A stretch of DNA of 33,309 bases from contig PLDF01000221.1 of assembly GCA_003135055.1 (NCBI GenBank), positions 22,566 through 55,874 of the forward strand, read 5' to 3'. A program made the translations under genes and the position numbers. This DNA comes from Bryobacterales bacterium (GTDB lineage: Bacteria > Acidobacteriota > Terriglobia > Bryobacterales > Bryobacteraceae). The stretch's first letter is position 1. Each line of letters starts with the position of its first letter. A model generated the notes under the pieces. It saw only the letters and a list, made by a program, of their open reading frames with translations, was not told where the DNA came from and ran no database searches. Of the stretch, positions 8,462 through 16,314 are shown in pieces.

Positions 8462-10465
8462 ATGAGAAGTTTGACATTGGTATTGCTTGGCTGCGCCTGT
8501 CTTCCCACCATGCAGGGGCAGAAGGATTGGCCGGTTTACGGCCACGATCCCGGCGGGATGCGCTATTCCCCCTTGAAGCAGATCAACACAACCAACGTGA
8601 TGAAGCTTCAGACTGCGTGGACGATCGACACCCAGGCCCCGGTCACACAAGCGCCAGTAACGCCAGCCCCCGTCACGCCGCCGGCGGTCACACAGGCGCT
8701 GGGCACGCCGGCGCCGCCCGGTCCCGGACGTGAAGGCGCCCAGGCCAGCCAGGGCGGAGCGGCCAGAGGTGGCCGGGGCGGCCGGGGCGGCCCGCGGCTG
8801 AGAGGATCGGAAAGCACGCCCCTCGTAATTGGCGGCGTTTTGTACATGGGCACGGGATATAACCGCGTGCTTGCGCTGGAACCGGAAACCGGAAAGAAGA
8901 TCTGGGAATACGAAGGCCAGCACAACCTGGCCCTGCGCGGTATTGCGTATTGGCCAGGCAATAAGCAGTTGCCGCCGCAGATCGTAGCCGGAACCGCGGA
9001 CGGTTGGCTCTTCTCGCTGAATGCTCACACGGGCAAGCTTGTGCCCGGATTCGGCGATGAAGGCATGGTGAACCTTCGCCAAGGCATTCCCGAGAAGTTT
9101 CACAACAACGCCTATGGCCTGTCCTCGCCACCGACCGTGTATAAGGATATTGCGATCACCGGAGCCCACGTTCAGGAAAGTCCAAGCTTGGGCCCTCCCG
9201 GCGACATCCGGGGATGGGACATGAAGACCGGTAAGCTGGCTTGGACGTTTCATACGATTCCCCGGCCCGGCGAGCCCAACCATGAGGTCTGGCAGGAAGA
9301 TCAGTGGGCCGACCGCTCCGGCGCGAATCCGTGGGGCATCATGACTATCGACGCGGAGCGTGGGATCTTGTTTGCGGGGATCGGTACGCCCACCCGCGAT
9401 TTCGATGGGAGCGACCGGAAAGGATCCAACCTCTACGGATCGTCGATCGTTGCGCTCGACGCCGCCACCGGCAAGCTCAAGTGGTATTTCCAGACCACTC
9501 ACCACGATAATTGGGATTATGACCCCTCCGCGCCGCCGGCGCTCATCGAGGTTGTCCAGCACGGAAAGCGAATCCCCGCGCTCGCGCAAACCACCAAGGA
9601 GGGCCTGCTGTTCATCCTGGACCGTCTCACGGGCAAGCCGGTTTTCGGCGTGGAGGAACGGCCGGTCCCCGTGGACAACGCCGTTCCGGGCGACGACCCC
9701 TGGCCTACGCAGCCATTTCCAGTTAAGCCGCCGCCCCTCACGCGCGATTCCTTCCAGTTAGACGAAGTCGCGAAGGTGACGCCCGAGCAGGAAAAATTCT
9801 GCGAAGCTCTGCTGGCTACGGAAGGCGGCGCGCTGGCTGGAGGCCCATACGCGCTATATGGTCCCAAGCTGCGGGTGATTTTTCCCAGTTGGATCGGAGG
9901 CGGAAACTGGGGTGGCGTGTCCTTCGATCCTCACTTGGGATACATCTTCGTCAATACCCAGGATTTGGGAAACTTCAACAAGATGATCAAGGGCGGCAGA
10001 GACGGGCAAACATACGTTCGCGTCGGTCCCGACGACCGCAGTCTGGGCGCCGATTCCAGCCTGTTCGTGAATCCCCATACGCACTGGCCATGCCAGGCGC
10101 CGCCATGGGGCGAACTCACCGCCGTCAATGCGAATACCGGCGAGATCGCCTGGAAGGTGCCTTTCGGCTCCTTCAAGGAACTGGATGCCATGGGAGTTCC
10201 GAAAACCGGGATGCGCAATGTGGGCGGATCGATTGTGACCGCCGGCGGCCTGGTGTTCATCGGCGCTACCGAGGACCAGAAGTTTCATGCTTTCGACTCG
10301 CGAACCGGAAAACAGCTTTGGGAGACCGAATTGGTTGACGTCGCCCACTCCGTGCCGATCACCTTCGAGGGCAAGAACGGAAAGCAATACGTGGCGGTGA
10401 TGGCGGGTGGCGGCAACTCCGGGGCGAGAGGTCCCGGCCGGTTATACGTGTATGCCTTGCCTTAG
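8462..10465 (+). CDS. PQQ-dependent dehydrogenase (quinoprotein, membrane-GDH-like propeller)
   Basis: A 667-residue secreted beta-propeller. The signal peptide is MRSLTLVLLGCACLPTMQG, then the family start QKDWPVYGHDPGGMRYSPL. Propeller repeats of the type AATGKLKWYFQT and NANTGEIAWKVPFG recur. The segment TTHHDNWDYDPSAPP is the conserved strand near the quinone pocket in glucose/quinate-type enzymes. Such proteins oxidise sugars or alcohols in the periplasm and pass electrons to quinone or cytochrome. An unusual insertion lies between the first and second blades (about residues 58-118): APVT/PAPVT repeats followed by an arginine/glycine stretch with RGGRGGRGG. No cytochrome domain is fused. 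It lies 95 bp after the TonB receptor and may be co-transcribed with it. The ATG at 8462 lacks a strong ribosome binding site. Confidence 0.9.
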   Translation: MRSLTLVLLGCACLPTMQGQKDWPVYGHDPGGMRYSPLKQINTTNVMKLQTAWTIDTQAPVTQAPVTPAPVTPPAVTQALGTPAPPGPGREGAQASQGGAARGGRGGRGGPRLRGSESTPLVIGGVLYMGTGYNRVLALEPETGKKIWEYEGQHNLALRGIAYWPGNKQLPPQIVAGTADGWLFSLNAHTGKLVPGFGDEGMVNLRQGIPEKFHNNAYGLSSPPTVYKDIAITGAHVQESPSLGPPGDIRGWDMKTGKLAWTFHTIPRPGEPNHEVWQEDQWADRSGANPWGIMTIDAERGILFAGIGTPTRDFDGSDRKGSNLYGSSIVALDAATGKLKWYFQTTHHDNWDYDPSAPPALIEVVQHGKRIPALAQTTKEGLLFILDRLTGKPVFGVEERPVPVDNAVPGDDPWPTQPFPVKPPPLTRDSFQLDEVAKVTPEQEKFCEALLATEGGALAGGPYALYGPKLRVIFPSWIGGGNWGGVSFDPHLGYIFVNTQDLGNFNKMIKGGRDGQTYVRVGPDDRSLGADSSLFVNPHTHWPCQAPPWGELTAVNANTGEIAWKVPFGSFKELDAMGVPKTGMRNVGGSIVTAGGLVFIGATEDQKFHAFDSRTGKQLWETELVDVAHSVPITFEGKNGKQYVAVMAGGGNSGARGPGRLYVYALP

Positions 10466-10467
10466 TT

Positions 10468-10484
10468 CCGTAACCGGGTTACGG
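10468..10484. promoter_or_regulatory. 17-bp dyad after the PQQ dehydrogenase gene
   Basis: CCGTAACCGGGTTACGG is a near-perfect inverted repeat starting 3 nt after the stop codon. It could fold as a 6-bp stem with a 5-nt loop or act as an operator. There is no T-tract, so a Rho-independent terminator is not well supported. Confidence 0.35.
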
Positions 10485-10617
10485 TCGTGGCTCTAATCGG
10501 AGCCGGGCCCAGAGGGCGCCCCGTAGCAAGCGGTTTTGCGGTAGCACCGAATCTCACGGTCGCGGTACTAGCTTCTTGCGGCTCGGAGACTGGCGCTGAT
10601 CCGGGGCTCGCTGGCGG

Positions 10618-10652
10618 GCCGGCATCGCGTGATGCCGCGGTTGCCGGTCCGG
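10618..10652. repeat. REP-like direct repeat, copy 1
   Basis: A 35-bp element whose core CGGCATC-GCGT-GATGCCG is a perfect 7-bp stem with a 4-nt loop, followed by CGGTTGCCGGTCCGG. An identical copy lies 71 bp downstream. The palindromic core and intergenic site suggest a dispersed REP-type family. Confidence 0.6.
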
Positions 10653-10688
10653 CGCGACCCGGACTCTGGCGCAACATCTGCATCGCCG

Positions 10689-10723
10689 GCCGGCATCGCG
10701 TGATGCCGCGGTTGCCGGTCCGG
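10689..10723. repeat. REP-like direct repeat, copy 2
   Basis: Identical over 35 bp to the element at 10618-10652, in the same orientation, and 36 bp before the next start codon. Two co-oriented hairpins in one gap is the arrangement seen in REP clusters of other bacteria. Confidence 0.6.
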
Positions 10724-10759
10724 TGCGACGCCAGGCTTTAGGCTGGAAAGAGAAGGTAC

Positions 10760-12739
10760 ATGTCTAACAAATGCCTTTACGCGATCATGCCGATTGCCGG
10801 TTTGTTGCTTTTGATGCCGGTCTTCGGAGTCGGTCCGACATTCGTTCCGGACGCAACGTTCAAAGGTTCCAGCCTTACCGGTTGGCACGTTCTGGGCCAG
10901 GCCGACTGGCATGCGCAAAACGGCGAAATCGTCGGGACGGCGAAACCGGGCGGCGCCGGTGGCTGGCTTGTGTTGGACCGTTCTTATCAGGACGTCGGAT
11001 TTTACGCTTCCTTCCGCTGCGCCAGCGGCTGCCAGACGGGCGTGTTGTTCCGTATCGAAAAGACCGAGCAAGGGATGAAGGGGATTTATCTCTCGCTGAA
11101 CGACGGAGATGTGGCGTCTTACCGGCTGACGCTGGACGCGCAGGGCCGGGAACTTCAACGCGAGAAGCTGAGGTACGCAGGCGCGCAGGTACGGATCGCC
11201 CCGCCACTCGATCCGAATGCGCCTGCTCGTGGCGGCGGCAGGGCAGGCCGCGGCCCCGGCGGGGGCAGAGCCGGAGCGCCCGCCGGATTGACTCTTCCGA
11301 TCGTTCCCCCCGTGCCTGGTCTTCATCCGGACGATTGGAACCGGGTCGAGGCATTCCTTGATGCCAACATCATCCGGGCGTTCCTGAACGACAGCGCGGA
11401 AACTGCGGGCGGCGTGGCGGACGATGACGCGGGACGCTATGGGCCGTTCGCGCTGTACGCCGGTGGTACGGGTGAAGTGCGGTTCAAGGACGTTTCATAT
11501 AAGGATGTCGCCATGAAGACCGCTCCTCCGGAACAGGTTTCGAGCCGCTTCCGGATGCAGCGCCTCAACGAGTTTTTCTATGCCTGGTCCGCCGCGGCGG
11601 CAGATTTCAACCGCGACGGCATACTGGACCTGGTAGCCGGGCCCTACATCTATTTCGGGCCCGATTATACGACCTCGCGGGAAATCTACCCTGCGCACAC
11701 CTGGAATCCCTCGACGCAGTACCCGAACGATTGTTGGGTTCAGTTCGCCTACGACTTCACTGGCGACGGCTGGCCCGACGTCCTGACCACCAGCCACTCC
11801 GGCGCCACGGGAGCTATCCTCTATGTCAACCCAAAGGGTGAATCGCGCCGCTGGGATAAATACCAGGTGATCCCCAGTATCCAGTCCGAGATTACGGTGC
11901 TCAAGGACATCGACGGAGACGGGAAACCGGAATTGGTCTATGCCGCCGGGGGGGCCCTGCATTATGCGAAGCCCGACCCCGCCAAACCGACCGCGCCGTG
12001 GATCGTTCACACAATCTCCGAGATGGGCGTCGCCACCGCGCACGGCCTCGGGGTCGGCGACATCAACGGCGACGGGCGCCCGGACATCGTCAGTGCGAAT
12101 GGCTGGTGGGAGCAGCCGCCGGCGGGCAGCCAACAGGAGCTTTGGGCGTACCATCCGGTAGCTTTCGGCCGGTGGACCCGCGCCCAGCCCGGCGGCAGCG
12201 TGATGGCGGTCTACGACGTCAACGGCGACGGTCTGAACGATGTAGTGACCAGCCTTCAGGCGCACGGTTTCGGCTTGGCGTGGTACGAGCAGAAGCGCGA
12301 CGCAGCCGGCAATATCTCCTTCGTCCAGCACATGATCATGGACGATTTTTCGACTAAGAACGCGGGCGGCGTCACCTTCTCGGAACCGCACGGGGCAACC
12401 TTCGCGGATGTCGATGGAGACGGCGTGCCGGACTTCATAGTGGGTAAACGCTACTGGTCGCACCTCGATGACATTTACGATTCGGACGCTTACGGGCCGC
12501 CTGTTTTGTATTGGTACCGGACGGTTAGGAATCCGAAGGCGCCGGGGGGAGCCGAATTTGTTCCGGAGCTGATCCATAACCGCTCGGGCGCCGGTTCCGA
12601 TGTGTTGGCTATAGACCTGAATGGGGACGGCGCGGTGGATATCGTCACCTCGACCGACCGGGGCACGATCGTCTTTTGGGGCAAGCCGCGCGCCGGGTCT
12701 GCGAAAGCGGCCGCTGCGCCTGCCCGCAAATCGCGCTGA
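10760..12739 (+). CDS. DUF1080 (3-keto-disaccharide hydrolase-like) protein with FG-GAP/VCBS repeats
   Basis: A 659-residue exported protein. After a hydrophobic N-terminus (YAIMPIAGLLLLMPVFGVG) comes a DUF1080 concanavalin-like sandwich (about 25-255: KGSSLTGWHVLGQADWHAQNGEIVG, later DDWNRVEAFLDANIIRAFLND). It is interrupted by a low-complexity stretch rich in Gly, Arg and Ala (about 152-173). The C-terminal half has seven Ca-binding-type motifs of the FG-GAP/VCBS class, for example DINGDGRPDIVSANG, DVNGDGLNDVVTS, DVDGDGVPDFIVG and DLNGDGAVDIVTS, expected to build a beta-propeller. DUF1080 members include 3-keto-glycoside hydrolases, which fits the neighbouring PQQ dehydrogenase, ThuA and Gfo/Idh genes. 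The start is supported by GAGAAGG about 7 nt upstream. Confidence 0.85.
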   Translation: MSNKCLYAIMPIAGLLLLMPVFGVGPTFVPDATFKGSSLTGWHVLGQADWHAQNGEIVGTAKPGGAGGWLVLDRSYQDVGFYASFRCASGCQTGVLFRIEKTEQGMKGIYLSLNDGDVASYRLTLDAQGRELQREKLRYAGAQVRIAPPLDPNAPARGGGRAGRGPGGGRAGAPAGLTLPIVPPVPGLHPDDWNRVEAFLDANIIRAFLNDSAETAGGVADDDAGRYGPFALYAGGTGEVRFKDVSYKDVAMKTAPPEQVSSRFRMQRLNEFFYAWSAAAADFNRDGILDLVAGPYIYFGPDYTTSREIYPAHTWNPSTQYPNDCWVQFAYDFTGDGWPDVLTTSHSGATGAILYVNPKGESRRWDKYQVIPSIQSEITVLKDIDGDGKPELVYAAGGALHYAKPDPAKPTAPWIVHTISEMGVATAHGLGVGDINGDGRPDIVSANGWWEQPPAGSQQELWAYHPVAFGRWTRAQPGGSVMAVYDVNGDGLNDVVTSLQAHGFGLAWYEQKRDAAGNISFVQHMIMDDFSTKNAGGVTFSEPHGATFADVDGDGVPDFIVGKRYWSHLDDIYDSDAYGPPVLYWYRTVRNPKAPGGAEFVPELIHNRSGAGSDVLAIDLNGDGAVDIVTSTDRGTIVFWGKPRAGSAKAAAAPARKSR

Positions 12740-12806
12740 AGATGAACTCGTAGGGCCGGCAAAAGGGTGGTATCCACGTTCTGAAGGAAAGAGGGGGAAG
12801 AAGACC

Positions 12807-13688
12807 ATGCGTTCCAGCAAAGCTGCTGTTGCTCTAATCGGTCTTGCGCTGCTCGGTGTCTATGCATTCTCGATACCGGCGTATGCGCAAGCCAGGAAAG
12901 TCGTCTTTGTCGCGGCGCCCAAGGACCACGGCGTACCGGGCCGCCACGAGTACGAGAAGGACCTCAGAGTGCTCGCCTACTGCTTGGAGCACTCCTCTAA
13001 TCTCACGGGTATTACAACCAAGGTCTATGTCGGGAAAGCGCCCGGCATCGACGAACTGAAAGACGCGGCGGTCATTGTTGTGCATGGCGATGGCGACAGG
13101 TCGGCCAACGAGCATAATCCGCTGTTCCCCGCCAATGCCACCACCGATCATGGCAAGTATTCTCCCGAGACGACGGCGTATCTGAAGGATTTCGACGAGT
13201 TGATGAAGAAGGGCGTCGGCCTGGTGGTGTTTCACTACACGACCGAGATCGAGAATGAGACCGCCCGCCAGTACTACATGGATTGGGTGGGCGGCTATTA
13301 CGCCTCGGAACCGGGCGTGAGGAACAACCCCGTGGATCAGTGGACGATGACGCTGCAGAACGAAGGGCACCCGGTTCTGCGGGGAGTCCACCCCTGGAAC
13401 TACAAAGAGGAGATCTTCACCAAGTTCCAGCTCAGTCAAAGTCCGCAGTTGACGCCCTTAATCGTCGCCACGCCCGACGTGGCCAAATTCGGGCCGCGGG
13501 TTGCGTCCTGGGCGTATCAGCGCAAGGAGGGCGGACGCGGTTTCGTATTTGGCGGGATGGATATGCACAGCAACCTGCTGCTTGAGGACCCGCGCCGCGT
13601 GCTGCTCAACGGGATCGTTTGGGCGGCGCGGATGGAAGTACCGGCGGGAGGCGTAGCATCCACCGTTTCGGAAGATGTCATGAAATGA
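12807..13688 (+). CDS. ThuA-like domain protein
   Basis: A 293-residue exported member of the ThuA family (class-I glutamine-amidotransferase-like fold), related to the trehalose-utilisation protein ThuA. The ATG at 12807 is chosen over the longer in-frame frame because it is preceded by GAGGGGGAAG and begins a signal peptide (MRSSKAAVALIGLALLGVYAFSI, then PAYAQA). Family landmarks are VVFVAAPKDHG at the mature N-terminus, AAVIVVHGDGDRS, KGVGLVVFHYTTE, and the terminal RGFVFGGMDMHSNLLLEDPRRVLLNGIVWAA. ThuA works with ThuB-type (Gfo/Idh) dehydrogenases on 3-keto sugars, so its position behind a DUF1080 gene and near a Gfo/Idh gene is meaningful. It lies 67 bp after the DUF1080 gene, probably in the same transcript. 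Confidence 0.88.
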   Translation: MRSSKAAVALIGLALLGVYAFSIPAYAQARKVVFVAAPKDHGVPGRHEYEKDLRVLAYCLEHSSNLTGITTKVYVGKAPGIDELKDAAVIVVHGDGDRSANEHNPLFPANATTDHGKYSPETTAYLKDFDELMKKGVGLVVFHYTTEIENETARQYYMDWVGGYYASEPGVRNNPVDQWTMTLQNEGHPVLRGVHPWNYKEEIFTKFQLSQSPQLTPLIVATPDVAKFGPRVASWAYQRKEGGRGFVFGGMDMHSNLLLEDPRRVLLNGIVWAARMEVPAGGVASTVSEDVMK

Positions 13689-14110
13689 ATCCCGCTGGTT
13701 AGCATCCTCGAGTCACGCCAGCCGTTGCGCGGCGGACCAGCGTGCGAATGCGAGATCGTTCGCTCTCTCTCGAAAAGCCTCCCGGATGAGCGCCGCCCAG
13801 CGATGTTCCGCCAGAGTCCGCGATTAGCCGCCACAAATGCCGCAAGATCGTCCGAACTTACGCATTGTACGCCAATCGAAAGAGAAAACGCTCGCGATCC
13901 CCTAACTAACTAACTATGTCTCGGGACTTACCAACGATGCGCGTACAAGGACGACGGCGGAAACCGGGAAGCAAATGCCGGCCGGAGTGACGCCCTCGAC
14001 GGAAAGAAAATCCTTACCGCGGCAAGCGGCAAGAATTACCTGCTTAGTCGAAATGAAGCTGAACCTCATGGAGGGCAAGCGTCCCTTATCTTCGCGAGCT
14101 GAAGGTCCGA
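13689..14110. other. intergenic region between convergent genes
   Basis: About 420 bp between ThuA (+) and the MFS gene (-). Open frames here are short and have no recognisable motifs. A small CTAA x3 microrepeat lies near 13902-13915. No clear terminator hairpin was found. Confidence 0.45.
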
Positions 14111-15280
14111 TCAAGCTTCCTTCTTTAGCATCCGGCGGAGAGCCAGGTTCACAAGAATCAATGCGACGGAGAACGCCGGCAGCAGCAACAGGCCGCTCTG
14201 CAGACTGGAAGCGTTCGCCACCTCGCCGATAATCGGGGAACTCACGGCCAACCCGATCCAGCCGCACGTAATCACAATCCCCATGGCTGTGGCGGTCATC
14301 CGTGGAAATGCGTCGCCCACGATCGCGAGCGTGGTCGGGAACATGGGAGCCATGGCGAGGCCGGCGCAGAACACCGAGATCCAGGCGCCTGTCGGCGTGC
14401 TGGTCCGGAGCATGAGTAAGGTAGTGACCGCCATTCCAACGGAGGCGGCCAAGGTCACGGTTTGCGAGGAAACGCGGATCAGAATTCGCGATGCGATTAC
14501 CCGGCCAATCAGCAATCCGAGCGCGAAGCCGAGTGACAGGACATTCAGCGCCGAGCTCTTATCGAGACCACGCACCTGCATCAGATATGGGGCCAGCCAG
14601 TTCCAAACTCCGACTTCGCATGCAACGTAGAAGAACAGCATGAGCGCCAAGAGATATAACATTGGACGGCGGACGATAAGTCCAATTTCCGATCCTTTGA
14701 AGCCGCGCTCGCCCGTTGGCTCGGGCATAGGCGTGACTATATTGACTAACAGGGCGACGACGCCCAGGCCAGCGGCCAGGTAACACATGTCCACTGCGTT
14801 ACGGTCCAGGACATTGGCCGTGATCAACGGGGTGAGAAGGCCGCCCAGCCCGAAGAACAGATTCAACTGGTTGAGCATCGAGGCCCGCCGGGATGGGTTC
14901 ACGCCGGAAGCCAGGGCATTCGCGGCAGTCACCAGTACGCCTCCGCCGAATCCCAGAACTGCCAGGCTCACGACGACCGCCGTGTAGTCGTGCCCGGCAC
15001 TGGGTAGGAAGCCCAACGACGCGCAGATCAGCGCCAGTCCCGCGGTCATGGAAGTCTTCTTGCCCTTGAGGTCTATCAGAGGGCCGACTGAGACCGAGGC
15101 AATCACCAGTCCAATGGCCTGAGCGAACGCGATCGTGCCATTCTGCGCATCGTTGAACCCCAGCGTGGGGTTGAGGGTGCCCCACGTGGCGGCGACGACC
15201 CCATAAACGAGAATTCCGAGAATTGCAGCGAATATCAACATTCGAGGATTGATCCTATCAAGTTTGGCGCATGATATCAT
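14111..15280 (-). CDS. MFS transporter
   Basis: A 389-residue inner-membrane protein with about 12 hydrophobic segments. It is of the major facilitator superfamily, nearest in feel to the FucP/sugar-proton symporter branch. The cytoplasmic loop between helices 2 and 3 carries the MFS motif-A-like GPLIDLKGKKTSMTAG. Helix 1 starts at MLIFAAILGILVYGVV. Two starts are possible: 15280 (MISCAKLDRINPRMLIF) or Met14 at 15241, which lies right before helix 1 with AGGA about 11 nt upstream. The 15280 ATG sits inside a palindrome shared with the divergent oxidoreductase gene, so 15241 is a real alternative. The neighbours suggest a sugar or sugar-acid substrate. Confidence 0.85.
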   Translation of the reverse strand: MISCAKLDRINPRMLIFAAILGILVYGVVAATWGTLNPTLGFNDAQNGTIAFAQAIGLVIASVSVGPLIDLKGKKTSMTAGLALICASLGFLPSAGHDYTAVVVSLAVLGFGGGVLVTAANALASGVNPSRRASMLNQLNLFFGLGGLLTPLITANVLDRNAVDMCYLAAGLGVVALLVNIVTPMPEPTGERGFKGSEIGLIVRRPMLYLLALMLFFYVACEVGVWNWLAPYLMQVRGLDKSSALNVLSLGFALGLLIGRVIASRILIRVSSQTVTLAASVGMAVTTLLMLRTSTPTGAWISVFCAGLAMAPMFPTTLAIVGDAFPRMTATAMGIVITCGWIGLAVSSPIIGEVANASSLQSGLLLLPAFSVALILVNLALRRMLKKEA

Positions 15281-15288
15281 GAGGCGCC
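15266..15288. promoter_or_regulatory. palindrome spanning the divergent MFS/oxidoreductase starts
   Basis: The perfect 12-bp palindrome CATGATATCATG (15270-15281) lies within outer arms GGCGC (15266-15270) and GCGCC (15284-15288). It covers the upstream MFS start codon and ends 7 nt before the GTG of the oxidoreductase. A regulator bound here could control both genes, but no regulator gene is adjacent. Confidence 0.4.
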
Positions 15289-16083
15289 GTGCGAATTGGC
15301 GCGGTTGGATTAGGTTTCATGGGCAGTGCGCATCTCAAGGCATTGAGATCGATTCCCGGCGCGGAGTTAACCGCTGTCTGTAGCCGCGATCGACGCAAAC
15401 TCAGCGGCGATCTCAGCGCGATTCAAGGCAATCTCGGACCTGCCGGTGAGAGTTTCGACTTCGGCAATATCGCGAAATATACCGAAATCGTTCTGAGCGA
15501 TACGCGGGTCGACGCCGTGGATATCTGCCTTCCGACGAGCTTGCATGCGCCGGTTGCGATCGCCGCGCTGCGCATGGGCAAGCATGTGCTTGTCGAGAAG
15601 CCCATGGCGCTCGACGTTGAATCTTGCGAAGGCATGCTCGCCGCGGCCCTGAGCGCCGATCGCGTTCTGATGGTGGCGCAGGTGTTGCGATTCTTCCCCG
15701 TGTACACGGTTCTACATGAATCCGTGCGGTCAGGCGGCTTGGGTGCGCCGCGCTTTGCGGCATTCCGGCGACGTTGCGCCGCGCCCGCGTGGAGTGAGTG
15801 GCTGGCCGACCCCGAACAGAGCGGCGGCGGCGCGTTCGATCTGCTGATCCACGACGTGGATATGTGCCTGCGGCTTTTCGGCAAGCCCGAACGGGTTTCG
15901 GCAAACGGCCACGAAGCGCTTGGTTCGGGAATCGACGTGTTGGCGGCGGAGTTGCATTATCCCGGGGGATGGAGCGCGTTCATCACCGGCGGCTGGCATC
16001 ATCCCAGCTCCTTTTGGATTCGCCGCACGACCACTAAGATGTGGGGTTGGTCGATGAGAAATCCGGGCTCGCCATCCTCCTAA
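15289..16083 (+). pseudogene. Gfo/Idh/MocA family oxidoreductase, 3'-truncated
   Basis: A 264-codon frame beginning with GTG (MRIGAVGLGFMGSAHLKAL), a Rossmann NAD(P)-binding start with GxGxxG. EKP is present (HVLVEKPMALD), as is the catalytic-region GGGAFDLLIHDVDMCLRLFG with the conserved His. The protein follows the family normally through AFITGGWHHPSSF (about residue 245), then runs into an unrelated 19-residue tail and stops. Family members are usually 330-380 residues, so about 70-100 C-terminal residues of the beta-sheet domain are missing. No continuation was found in the other two frames, so a deletion or rearrangement near 16025 is more likely than a simple frameshift. It is divergent from the MFS gene and probably belonged to the same sugar pathway. 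A shortened but expressed protein cannot be excluded. Confidence 0.7.
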
Positions 16084-16314
16084 CCTATAGGTAAGATGTG
16101 ACTTCCGCGAAATTGGCTTGGTTCTGCGCTTTCTCCGTGCCAGCCAAAATCCCCCCGGTTGGCAGCCGCCCTCTCGGCGTTTCGGCCTTCCAAGTCTCCG
16201 TGTTTCACTACGTCCCCGCGCTACACTTGAGTCGGGTCGCCAAACCGCATCCGCATGACGAGTTTATATTCTCCGCGGCCGAGCGAAAATCCCGAAAGCG
16301 CATAAGTAGCCCCC

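Larger units (their letters stand above)
10466..10759. other. intergenic region with palindromes and a direct repeat
   Basis: 294 bp without a supported gene between the PQQ dehydrogenase and the DUF1080 protein. It contains a 17-bp dyad (10468-10484) and two copies of a 35-bp REP-like element (10618-10652, 10689-10723). A GAGAAGG ribosome binding site precedes the ATG at 10760. Confidence 0.6.

Noticed and set aside
13914..14267. 117-codon - strand frame downstream of the MFS gene
   Set aside because: Overlaps the MFS 3' end in another frame and has no family pattern.
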